5,051 nt of DNA from Paracoccaceae bacterium (lineage in GTDB: Bacteria; Pseudomonadota; Alphaproteobacteria; Rhodobacterales; Rhodobacteraceae): assembly GCA_007121115.1 (NCBI GenBank), contig SKMI01000104.1:1-5051 (forward strand), read 5' to 3'. The position numbers were made by a program, and so were the translations under genes. Below, in pieces: positions 1-5,051 of the stretch. The notes under the pieces are model-generated. The model had not been told where the DNA came from. It ran no database searches and saw only the letters and a list, made by a program, of their open reading frames with translations. Positions within the stretch are counted from its first letter, which is position 1. Each line of letters begins with the position of its first letter.

Positions 1-524
1 GCGCCCGAGGCAGTCTCGCGCCGTCGGTCGATGGTCATGACCGCATCGCCCGGGATCGCCAGCGGGAATTCGGCGCGGAACGCGGCATCGTAGCACCAGT
101 GCACGGACACCCGGTGCCCGTCCAGCAGCCCCGCGCGGGCCAGCGGAAAGACCCCGCCGCTGAACGCCCCCATCAACACCCCCCGCCGCGCCAGCCGTCG
201 CAGCGCGCCGAAGCTGCGGCGCGGGTCGGCCATGACCGATTGCGGACTGGAAATCACATAAACCACATCCACCCGGTCCAGATCGGCCAGCGCCGCATCG
301 GCGGCAAAGGCGATGCCCGCGCTGGACAGGCAGGACGCGCCGGTTTCGGTGACGATCTGCCAGCGATAAGTTTCGGTGCCGGAAATCTGGTTGGCCGCAC
401 GCAGCGGTTCGATGGCCGAGGACAGGCAGCCCATTGGAAACCCCGGCAGGATCAGCAGCGCGATCCGTAGCGAGCCACGGCCCGGGTCGATCTGGTTTCC
501 GTCAAAGCCGCGCTGCGGTTTCAT
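1..524 (-). CDS. GlxA-family transcriptional regulator (DJ-1/PfpI-like N-terminal domain plus presumed AraC-type DNA-binding domain), 3' end outside window
   Basis: Reading the minus strand from the ATG at 524-522 gives 174 uninterrupted codons that run off the window. Residues 19-32 (SLRIALLILPGFPM) form the first beta strand and turn of a DJ-1/PfpI-like domain. Residues 36-47 (SAIEPLRAANQI) match the family's first helix, where members usually read ALEPLRAAN. The elbow and following helix (GAFSGGVFPLARAGLLDGHR, 119-138, then VHW) and the late segment DRRRETASG (166-174) match conserved GlxA blocks. The family normally has about 310-330 residues with two C-terminal helix-turn-helix motifs; that half is missing here only because the window ends. 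The usual elbow cysteine is Ser122, so the domain is probably a ligand sensor and not an enzyme; the ligand cannot be told. A weak AAGGG ribosome site lies 9 nt before the ATG. It follows the glycosyltransferase gene by 123 bp on the same strand. The family assignment is firm; the regulated genes are unknown. Confidence 0.88.
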   Translation of the reverse strand, partial: MKPQRGFDGNQIDPGRGSLRIALLILPGFPMGCLSSAIEPLRAANQISGTETYRWQIVTETGASCLSSAGIAFAADAALADLDRVDVVYVISSPQSVMADPRRSFGALRRLARRGVLMGAFSGGVFPLARAGLLDGHRVSVHWCYDAAFRAEFPLAIPGDAVMTIDRRRETASG

Positions 525-647
525 GTCTGTGCGCCCTTGCTGTCCGGGGAACCCTTCACTGCCATTTACCCGGTCCCGGATGGCATGGAAAGGGTGGTGC
601 GCGCTTTGCGCCTCCTGCGCCGGTGCGCCTTCACGGCGGCGGCATAT
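525..647. other. Intergenic gap between glycosyltransferase and GlxA-type regulator genes
   Basis: This 123-bp stretch separates two minus-strand genes. It contains the AAGGG ribosome site of the regulator (534-538, minus strand). It also has three closely spaced copies of TGCGCC on the plus strand (607-612, 616-621, 624-629), which allow only short 4-bp GCGC stems. I see no hairpin followed by a T-run, hence no clear intrinsic terminator, and no convincing sigma-70 promoter. The regulator may be read through from the glycosyltransferase gene or have a promoter I cannot recognise. Confidence 0.5.
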
Positions 648-1514
648 TCAGGTTTGCGGGCCGCTTGCCGCATATACCGCCTGCACATGCGCGGCACTGA
701 CGCCATAGGCGGCATGGAACGCCTCGGCCATGGGTTTGTCCAGCAGTTTCAGCGGCGCGCGGATTCGCAGGTCGGAGTCGTTGTGCGCGTTCAGGCCGCG
801 AATGAACATGTCGGGGGCCGTCAGGGTGATGGTGGGCATATGCCTCCACAATCGCTTGTGGCCGAAGTTCATCACGGTCTTCGGGGAGTCCTCGCGCAGC
901 GCCACCGCCAGCCCCGGCGTCCAGTAGGCGCGCCGGATCGTCAAGGCATGGATGCCCGCAGCCGAGGCGCGCATCACATGGCCGCAGGTGAAATCGATCG
1001 CCACGCGGCGGTTGCGCTCGAAGATCGGGCGCGCCTCCTGCACCGTCTGGCGCAACCGGGCAACGAAGCTGCGGCCCACCCCATCGTCATCATCCAGCCG
1101 GAATTGCAGGCTGAAACGCGGACCGGGGCGGCGCGCCTCGGTGATCGCGCGGGCCATGACGTCCCGATGACGCGCCGGGGGAAAGGCGCGAATCGCCGCT
1201 TGCGGGAGGTCCGCCAGCAGCGCCTCGAGCCGGTCGCGCTGGGGGAAATCCTCGCCGATCACCACCAGAAAGGTGAAGTCCGGGTCGGTCTGGGCGCGCA
1301 GACTGGGCAGGGTCACGGTCTCGAACAGCCGGAAGCGTTCGTCCAGCCGTTCCGGCGCGTAGAGGAAGCGCGCCCTTGCCTCGGGGCTCTCATGGCGGCG
1401 CTGGAACCCGCCCAGGGCAGGATAGGAGAAGCGGCAAAGGCCGATCACTTCGGTCGGCGGCGGCATGGCAGCGTCCGGACGGTCGCGCAACCGCTTGAAG
1501 AAACCCCGGACCAC
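648..1514 (-). CDS. Putative rhamnosyltransferase / GT-A-like glycosyltransferase (Rhamno_transf type)
   Basis: A 288-residue protein whose N-terminal block VIGLCRFSYPALGGFQ (23-38) and LPSLRAQTDPDF (69-80) are hallmarks of the family annotated as putative rhamnosyl transferase (Pfam Rhamno_transf). The RLDDDDGV motif (139-146) fits the metal- and nucleotide-sugar-binding acidic motif of GT-A folds. FGHKRLW (217-223) and the MFIRGLNAHNDSD stretch (236-248) near the C-terminus are also family-like. There is no signal peptide or membrane helix, so a cytoplasmic enzyme acting on an envelope or exported glycan precursor is likely. Donor sugar and acceptor cannot be inferred, and the rhamnosyl label is only a family name. 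I chose the GTG at 1514 because GGGAG lies 9 nt upstream. ATG at 1466 (Met17) would give 272 residues and keep the whole conserved domain, but has no visible ribosome site. It is transcribed divergently from the str operon. Confidence 0.85.
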   Translation of the reverse strand: MVRGFFKRLRDRPDAAMPPPTEVIGLCRFSYPALGGFQRRHESPEARARFLYAPERLDERFRLFETVTLPSLRAQTDPDFTFLVVIGEDFPQRDRLEALLADLPQAAIRAFPPARHRDVMARAITEARRPGPRFSLQFRLDDDDGVGRSFVARLRQTVQEARPIFERNRRVAIDFTCGHVMRASAAGIHALTIRRAYWTPGLAVALREDSPKTVMNFGHKRLWRHMPTITLTAPDMFIRGLNAHNDSDLRIRAPLKLLDKPMAEAFHAAYGVSAAHVQAVYAASGPQT

Positions 1515-1523
1515 CGCGCCAAA

Positions 1524-1528
1524 CTCCC
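1524..1528 (-). promoter_or_regulatory. Ribosome binding site deciding the GTG start of the glycosyltransferase gene
   Basis: The minus strand reads GGGAG here, 9 nt before the GTG at 1514. The internal alternative ATG at 1466 lacks a comparable purine-rich site, so this motif favours the longer product. The motif is short and could arise by chance in GC-rich DNA. Confidence 0.5.
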
Positions 1529-1547
1529 GTGCAAAGCCGCTTTGGAA

Positions 1548-1576
1548 ACGCTAGCATCGGGCCCAAGGGCCGACAA
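1548..1576 (-). promoter_or_regulatory. Candidate sigma-70-type promoter for the minus-strand glycosyltransferase gene
   Basis: On the minus strand a TTGTCG -35-like hexamer (1576-1571) and a TAGCGT -10-like hexamer (1553-1548) are separated by 17 bp. Transcription would start near 1541, about 27 nt before the GTG start codon. The -10 keeps the TA....T positions. Both hexamers are imperfect, so this is a plausible guess and not a firm call. It would sit back to back with the str promoter, whose -35 begins 45 bp away. Confidence 0.35.
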
Positions 1577-1620
1577 GCGCGCGCCCCACCAGCACCGTGC
1601 GAGAACCGGCCCGGGGCTTG

Positions 1621-1649
1621 TTGACAACCCCCCGGAACCCGCCTATACG
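1621..1649 (+). promoter_or_regulatory. Main str operon promoter (sigma-70 type, GC-rich discriminator)
   Basis: A perfect TTGACA -35 (1621-1626) and a TATACG -10 (1644-1649) are separated by the ideal 17 bp. This is the best promoter in the window, and it lies upstream of rpsL on the right strand. The bases after the -10 are purely G/C (GCGCGC, 1650-1655), placing the predicted start near A1656. A GC-rich discriminator is typical of promoters repressed by ppGpp/DksA in the stringent response, so growth-rate control is expected, but this is inferred from the sequence type. No A/T-rich UP element is visible upstream of the -35. Confidence 0.82.
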
Positions 1650-1656
1650 GCGCGCA

Positions 1657-1681
1657 CCCTGACGCGGAAAACGCGGTCGGG
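1657..1681 (+). other. Stem-loop at the predicted 5' end of the str mRNA
   Basis: The left arm is CCC (1657-1659), bulged T1660, GA (1661-1662) and CGCG (1663-1666). The loop is GAAAA (1667-1671). The right arm is CGCG (1672-1675), bulged G1676, TC (1677-1678) and GGG (1679-1681). That makes nine pairs with two single-base bulges, starting one base after the predicted transcription start. Such a 5'-terminal hairpin could protect the message from decay, or bind a protein. The pairing is visible; the function is inferred. Confidence 0.4.
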
Positions 1682-1809
1682 ACGATACAGAACTGATGTG
1701 GTCATGATCCGGGCCCGGTGCCCCGATCCTCTGGAATTCCACCGCGGCGTTCGCCTTTTCCCGGCAACGCATGCGGTTTTGTGCTTTGCGGACGCGCGGA
1801 GCATTCAAG

Positions 1810-1839
1810 ATGACGAAATGCCCCCGGACGCCCGGCTGA
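1810..1839 (+). CDS. Possible 9-codon leader ORF upstream of rpsL
   Basis: GGAG at 1798-1801 lies 8 nt before ATG 1810, which opens a frame encoding MTKCPRTPG and ending at TGA 1837-1839, 41 nt before the rpsL start. Spacing and ribosome-site quality are as good as for rpsL itself, which is the reason to list it. It has no run of one amino acid, as a classical attenuator peptide would, and a short ORF like this can occur by chance. It is in a different frame from rpsL. Confidence 0.22.
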   Translation: MTKCPRTPG

Positions 1840-1867
1840 CGAGCGCGGGACGAACGGGCCGCAAGAC

Positions 1868-1871
1868 AAGG
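1868..1871 (+). promoter_or_regulatory. Ribosome binding site of rpsL
   Basis: AAGG lies 9 nt before ATG 1881, followed by a purine-rich GAGAG. It supports the start that yields the canonical MPTIQQLIRK N-terminus over the in-frame upstream ATG at 1704. Confidence 0.65.
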
Positions 1872-1880
1872 CGAGAGCTG

Positions 1881-2252
1881 ATGCCAACGATCCAGCAGCT
1901 GATCCGCAAGCCGCGGCAGCCGAAAGTGAAGCGCTCCAAATCCATGCACCTGGAGCAGTGCCCGCAGAAGCGCGGCGTGTGCACGCGTGTCTATACCACC
2001 ACGCCGAAGAAGCCGAACTCGGCCATGCGGAAGGTTGCCAAGGTGCGCCTGACCAATGGTTACGAGGTCATCAGCTACATCCCCGGCGAAAAACACAACC
2101 TGCAAGAGCACTCGGTCGTGCTGATCCGCGGCGGCCGGGTGAAGGACCTTCCAGGTGTGCGCTACCACATCCTGCGCGGCGTGCTGGACACCCAGGGCGT
2201 GAAGGATCGCCGCCAGCGCCGCTCGAAATACGGCGCGAAGCGTCCGAAGTAA
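1881..2252 (+). CDS. rpsL: 30S ribosomal protein S12
   Basis: A 123-residue protein, the normal alphaproteobacterial length. S12 sits at the 30S decoding centre near helices 18, 27 and 44 of 16S rRNA and helps monitor codon-anticodon pairing. The N-terminus MPTIQQLIRKPRQ, the TTTPKKPNSAMRK loop (39-51), the block LTNGYEVISYIPGEKHNLQEH and the segment GGRVKDLPGVRYH (84-96) are all canonical. Lys43 and Lys88 (Lys42 and Lys87 in mature E. coli numbering), where streptomycin resistance changes usually occur, are both wild type. Asp89, the residue methylthiolated by RimO in other bacteria, is present. It is the first gene of the operon, downstream of the promoter at 1621-1649. Its TAA stop overlaps the ribosome site of rpsG. 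Confidence 0.99.
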   Translation: MPTIQQLIRKPRQPKVKRSKSMHLEQCPQKRGVCTRVYTTTPKKPNSAMRKVAKVRLTNGYEVISYIPGEKHNLQEHSVVLIRGGRVKDLPGVRYHILRGVLDTQGVKDRRQRRSKYGAKRPK

Positions 2253-2264
2253 GGAGATACAAGC

Positions 2265-2735
2265 ATGTCGCGTCGTCACGCTGCCGAAAAGCGCGAAATC
2301 CTGCCGGACGCCAAGTTCGGCGACAAGGTGCTGTCGAAATTCATGAACAACCTGATGATCGACGGCAAGAAGTCGGTCGCTGAATCCATCGTCTACAACG
2401 CCATGGACCGGGTCGAGGGCAAGCTCAAGCGCGCCCCCATCGAGGTGTTCCACGAGGCGCTGGACAACATCAAGCCCGCGGTCGAGGTGCGTTCGCGCCG
2501 GGTCGGCGGCGCCACCTATCAGGTGCCCGTCGAGGTCCGCCCCGAGCGCCGCGAGGCGCTGGCGATCCGCTGGCTGATCATCGCCGCGCGCAAGCGCAAC
2601 GAGAACACCATGGAAGAGCGCCTGGCGGGCGAGCTGGTTGACGCGGTGAATTCCCGCGGCGCCGCCGTCAAGAAGCGCGAAGACACCCACAAGATGGCCG
2701 ATGCCAACAAGGCGTTCAGCCACTACCGCTGGTAA
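2265..2735 (+). CDS. rpsG: 30S ribosomal protein S7
   Basis: A 156-residue protein of typical length. S7 is a primary assembly protein that nucleates the 3' major domain of 16S rRNA and lies near the E-site and mRNA exit. The N-terminus MSRRHAAEKREILPD, the motif SKFMNNLMIDGKKSVAES (24-41), the block VEVRSRRVGGATYQVPVEV and the tail HKMADANKAFSHYRW are standard for the family. The AAGGAG ribosome site (2251-2256) starts inside the TAA stop of rpsL and lies 8 nt from the ATG. Only 12 nt separate the two genes, suggesting coupled translation. In E. coli S7 represses the operon through a structured rpsL-rpsG spacer of about 100 nt; that element has no room here. Confidence 0.99.
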   Translation: MSRRHAAEKREILPDAKFGDKVLSKFMNNLMIDGKKSVAESIVYNAMDRVEGKLKRAPIEVFHEALDNIKPAVEVRSRRVGGATYQVPVEVRPERREALAIRWLIIAARKRNENTMEERLAGELVDAVNSRGAAVKKREDTHKMADANKAFSHYRW

Positions 2736-2759
2736 CCATCAGGCCAAAGGACCCACCCA

Positions 2760-4883
2760 ATGGCACGCGAATACCCCCTTGAGCGCTACCGGAACTTCGG
2801 GATCATGGCGCATATCGACGCCGGCAAGACCACGACGACCGAGCGCATCCTGTTCTATACCGGCAAGAGCCACAAGATCGGCGAAGTACATGACGGCGCC
2901 GCCACCATGGACTGGATGGAGCAGGAGCAGGAACGCGGGATCACCATCACCTCGGCCGCGACCACGACCTTCTGGCAGCGTCAGGAAGACCCGAGCGCCG
3001 AAGGCACGTCGGACACCAAGTTCCGGTTCAACATCATCGACACCCCCGGCCACGTCGACTTCACCATCGAGGTGGAGCGCTCGCTCGCCGTGCTCGACGG
3101 TGCGATCTGCCTCTTGGACGCCAACGCGGGCGTCGAGCCGCAGACCGAAACGGTGTGGCGTCAGGCTGACCGCTATGAGGTGCCGCGCATTGTCTTCGTC
3201 AACAAGATGGACAAGATCGGCGCGGATTTCTTCAACTGCGTCAAGATGATCAAGGACCGCACCGGGGCGACGCCGTGCCCGGTCACCCTGCCCATCGGCG
3301 CCGAGGACAAGCTCGAGGGCATCATCGACCTGATCAAGATGGAAGAGTGGACCTGGAGAGGCGAGGATCTGGGCGCCTCCTGGACCCGCCAGCCGATCCG
3401 CGGCGAGCTGAAGGACCTGGCCGACGAGTGGCGCGCCACGATGATCGAGACTGCGGTCGAGATGGATGACGACGCGATGGAAGCCTACCTCGAAGGCAAC
3501 GAGCCGGACGAGGCCACCCTGCGTCAACTGATCCGCAAGGGCACGCTGTCGCTGTCCTTCGTGCCGGTGCTGGCGGGGTCTGCGTTCAAGAACAAAGGCG
3601 TGCAGCCGCTCCTGAACGCGGTGATCGACTTCCTGCCCGGGCCGTTGGACGTGCCCGCCTACATGGGCTTTGCACCCGATGACGAGTCCGAGACCCGCAA
3701 CATCTCGCGCTCGGCCAAGGACGATGACCCGTTCTCGGCGCTGGCCTTCAAGATCATGAACGACCCCTTCGTCGGCTCGCTCACCTTCACCCGCATCTAT
3801 TCGGGCGTGATCAAGAAGGGCGACCAGATGCTCAACGCCACCAAGGGCAAGCGTGAGCGCGTGGGCCGGATGATGATGATGCATTCGAACTCGCGCGAGG
3901 AAATCGACTGGGCCGCCGCCGGTGACATCATCGCGCTTGCCGGGCTGAAGGAAACCACCACAGGGGACACGCTGTGTGACCCGCAGAAGCCCGTGGTGCT
4001 GGAAACCATGACCTTCCCCGAGCCGGTGATCGAGATCGCCGTGGAGCCCAAGACCAAGGCCGACCAGGAAAAGATGAGCCAGGGTCTGGCCCGTCTGGCC
4101 GCCGAGGATCCGTCCTTCCGTGTCGAAACCGATCTGGAGTCGGGGCAGACGATCATGAAGGGCATGGGCGAATTGCACCTCGACATTCTGGTCGACCGCC
4201 TGAAGCGCGAGTTCAAGGTCGAGGCCAACATCGGCGCGCCGCAGGTGGCCTACCGCGAGACCATCTCGAAGGCGGCCGAGATCGACTACACCCACAAGAA
4301 GCAGACCGGCGGGTCGGGCCAGTTCGCCCGCGTCAAGATGCTGATCGAACCGACCGTGCCGGGCGAAGGCTACAGCTTCGAATCGCGCATCGTCGGCGGC
4401 ACCGTGCCCAAGGAATACGTCCCCGGCGTGGAAAAGGGCATCAAGTCGGTAATGGATTCGGGCCCCCTGGCCGGGTTCCCGGTGATCGACTTCAAGGTGG
4501 CGCTGCTGGACGGGGCCTATCACGATGTGGACTCGAGCGTTCTGGCGTTTGAAATCGCCTCGCGCGCGGCCATGCGCGACGGGCTTAAGAAGGCGGGCGC
4601 CAAGCTGCTGGAGCCGGTGATGAAGGTCGAGGTGGTGACCCCCGAGGAATACACCGGGTCGATCATCGGCGATCTGACCAGCCGTCGCGGCCAGGTGACC
4701 GGACAGGAACAGCGCGGCAACGCGGTGGCGATCAACGCCTTCGTGCCGCTGGCCAACATGTTCGGCTACATCAACACCTTGCGGTCCATGTCCTCGGGGC
4801 GGGCGAACTTCACCATGCAGTTCGACCATTACGAGCCCGTGCCGCAGAACATCTCGGACGAGATCCAGAAGAAATACGCCTGA
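2760..4883 (+). CDS. fusA: Translation elongation factor G (EF-G)
   Basis: A 707-residue translational GTPase that drives tRNA-mRNA translocation and, with ribosome recycling factor, splits spent ribosomes. The G domain shows G1 AHIDAGKT (17-24), switch threonines in RGITIT (59-64), DTPGH (94-98), NKMD (148-151) and GSAF (273-276). Domain IV carries YHDVDSS with His588, equivalent to E. coli His583 at the tip that enters the A site. Domain V begins around PEEYTGSIIGDLTSRRGQ and ends YEPVPQNISDEIQKKYA. A short variable insert (about 73-88) sits just before the DTPGH strand, as in other members that differ in length there; E. coli EF-G is 704 residues. It starts 24 nt after rpsG, with AAAGGA 8 nt before the ATG. 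All key residues are intact, so it is the main housekeeping copy and not a divergent paralogue. Confidence 0.99.
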   Translation: MAREYPLERYRNFGIMAHIDAGKTTTTERILFYTGKSHKIGEVHDGAATMDWMEQEQERGITITSAATTTFWQRQEDPSAEGTSDTKFRFNIIDTPGHVDFTIEVERSLAVLDGAICLLDANAGVEPQTETVWRQADRYEVPRIVFVNKMDKIGADFFNCVKMIKDRTGATPCPVTLPIGAEDKLEGIIDLIKMEEWTWRGEDLGASWTRQPIRGELKDLADEWRATMIETAVEMDDDAMEAYLEGNEPDEATLRQLIRKGTLSLSFVPVLAGSAFKNKGVQPLLNAVIDFLPGPLDVPAYMGFAPDDESETRNISRSAKDDDPFSALAFKIMNDPFVGSLTFTRIYSGVIKKGDQMLNATKGKRERVGRMMMMHSNSREEIDWAAAGDIIALAGLKETTTGDTLCDPQKPVVLETMTFPEPVIEIAVEPKTKADQEKMSQGLARLAAEDPSFRVETDLESGQTIMKGMGELHLDILVDRLKREFKVEANIGAPQVAYRETISKAAEIDYTHKKQTGGSGQFARVKMLIEPTVPGEGYSFESRIVGGTVPKEYVPGVEKGIKSVMDSGPLAGFPVIDFKVALLDGAYHDVDSSVLAFEIASRAAMRDGLKKAGAKLLEPVMKVEVVTPEEYTGSIIGDLTSRRGQVTGQEQRGNAVAINAFVPLANMFGYINTLRSMSSGRANFTMQFDHYEPVPQNISDEIQKKYA

Positions 4884-4888
4884 TCGGC

Positions 4889-4909
4889 GTGGGGCGCAGA
4901 CCGCCCCGC
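4889..4909 (+). other. Intercistronic hairpin between fusA and tuf
   Basis: GGGGCG (4891-4896) pairs perfectly with CGCCCC (4902-4907) around a CAGAC loop. One G-U and one G-C pair outside (4889-4890 with 4908-4909) extend the stem to 8 bp. It begins 6 nt after the fusA stop. No T-run follows, so it is unlikely to be an efficient intrinsic terminator. It may stabilise or process the message, or partly reduce read-through, in a place where EF-Tu is often made in excess over EF-G. Confidence 0.45.
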
Positions 4910-4937
4910 CGCCCGCACCGCATGAAGGAGAAGCCAG

Positions 4938-5051
4938 ATGGCAAAGCAGAAGTTCGAACGCAACAAACCGCATGTGAACGTTGGCACGATCGGCCACGTT
5001 GACCATGGCAAGACGACGCTGACGGCGGCGATCACCAAGTATTTCGGTGAC
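4938..5051 (+). CDS. tuf: Translation elongation factor Tu (EF-Tu), 5' part only
   Basis: The window holds 38 codons starting at ATG 4938. EF-Tu carries aminoacyl-tRNA to the ribosomal A site as a ternary complex with GTP. The N-terminal stretch KFERNKPHVNVGTIGHVDHG (5-24) followed by KTTLTAA is diagnostic and contains the P-loop GHVDHGKT (19-26). The full protein should be about 391-396 residues, so some 90 percent lies beyond the edge. AAGGAG (4925-4930) lies 7 nt before the ATG. Its place after fusA matches the tufA position of the str operon. Many relatives carry a second near-identical tuf elsewhere, which cannot be seen here. Confidence 0.98.
   Translation, partial: MAKQKFERNKPHVNVGTIGHVDHGKTTLTAAITKYFGD

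Larger units (their letters stand above)
1656..1880 (+). promoter_or_regulatory. Predicted 5' leader (about 225 nt) of the str operon mRNA
   Basis: From the predicted start near 1656 to the rpsL ATG there is no conserved gene, so this stretch should be untranslated leader. It contains a stem-loop at the very 5' end (1657-1681). A second imperfect hairpin at 1706-1728 has GATC, one C-C mismatch and GGG pairing with CCC and GATC. A very short GGCG-TT-CGCC stem (1746-1755) is followed by four T residues (1756-1759), and a 9-codon ORF lies at 1810-1839. None of these matches a regulatory RNA class I recognise. An in-frame ATG at 1704 could formally extend rpsL by 59 codons, but has no ribosome site and would not resemble S12. 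Confidence 0.55.

Noticed and set aside
99..470. A 123-codon plus-strand open frame in the first 500 bases.
   Set aside because: It lies antisense to the GlxA-type regulator, whose conserved blocks are clear; the composition is Arg/Gln/His/Pro-rich shadow sequence.
560..610. A possible sigma-70 promoter on the minus strand for the regulator gene (TTTCCA, 17 bp, TAAATG).
   Set aside because: The -35 matches 4 of 6 and the -10 only 3 of 6 consensus positions, with the key last T of the -10 missing.
607..629. Three TGCGCC copies at 8-9 bp spacing, considered as a small repeat array or operator.
   Set aside because: The units are 6 bp, GC-rich and few; chance occurrence in this base composition is likely and no regulator consensus fits.
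1746..1759. GGCG-TT-CGCC followed by TTTT in the leader, considered as an intrinsic terminator or attenuator.
   Set aside because: The stem is only 3-4 bp and the T-run four bases, too weak to be called on its own; it is mentioned only as part of the leader.
537..1880. An open frame in phase with rpsL that runs from 537 and would give a 571-residue protein ending in S12.
   Set aside because: The part before 1881 is antisense to the glycosyltransferase gene or lies in the leader, has no ribosome site at its start, and does not resemble any protein I know. The canonical S12 N-terminus begins exactly at 1881. Long open frames arise easily in GC-rich DNA.
1551..2723. A 390-codon minus-strand open frame opposite rpsL, rpsG and the leader.
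   Set aside because: It is antisense to two highly conserved genes, crosses the str promoter, and has no domain that I recognise.
2739..5006. A 755-codon open frame on the minus strand opposite fusA and the start of tuf.
   Set aside because: It mirrors the codon pattern of EF-G in GC-rich DNA. Its translation is rich in His, Gly, Leu, Arg and Asp repeats without any recognisable domain, and the plus-strand genes are certain.
1..5051. Searched by eye for CRISPR repeats, insertion sequence ends, tRNA genes, phage or toxin-antitoxin genes, and known riboswitch motifs.
   Set aside because: None seen. The window is filled by four translation genes, two ordinary accessory genes and their spacers.

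Overview
The window is a GC-rich stretch of alphaproteobacterial chromosome, most likely from Rhodobacterales (Rhodobacteraceae). Three things point there: the 123-residue S12 ending KRPK, the EF-Tu start with its ITKYFGD stretch, and an upstream neighbour of the putative rhamnosyltransferase type often seen in that group. I cannot name a genus from sequence alone.

Layout. On the minus strand, reading leftwards from about position 1576, there is a glycosyltransferase gene (648-1514) and then the first 174 codons of a GlxA-type transcriptional regulator (1-524, cut by the window edge). On the plus strand, divergent from these, lies the start of the str operon: rpsL (S12, 1881-2252), rpsG (S7, 2265-2735), fusA (EF-G, 2760-4883) and the first 38 codons of tuf (EF-Tu, from 4938, cut by the edge). 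The 366-bp divergent intergenic region (1515-1880) carries a near-consensus sigma-70-type promoter for the str operon (1621-1649). It also holds a predicted leader of about 225 nt with a stem-loop at its 5' end, a 9-codon upstream ORF, and a weaker candidate promoter for the minus-strand genes.

How the genes work together. S12 and S7 are small-subunit proteins at the decoding centre and the 3' major domain of 16S rRNA. EF-Tu delivers aminoacyl-tRNA and EF-G drives translocation. Their co-transcription balances ribosome parts with elongation factors. The two minus-strand genes have no evident functional link to translation.

Novelty. I see no undescribed system here; the coding content is a standard housekeeping locus. 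The points most worth a second look are in the non-coding parts. The rpsL-rpsG gap is only 12 nt, which leaves no room for the E. coli-type S7 translational operator. The long structured leader is therefore a candidate place for feedback control. Long open frames antisense to, or extending upstream of, the real genes are GC-driven shadows.
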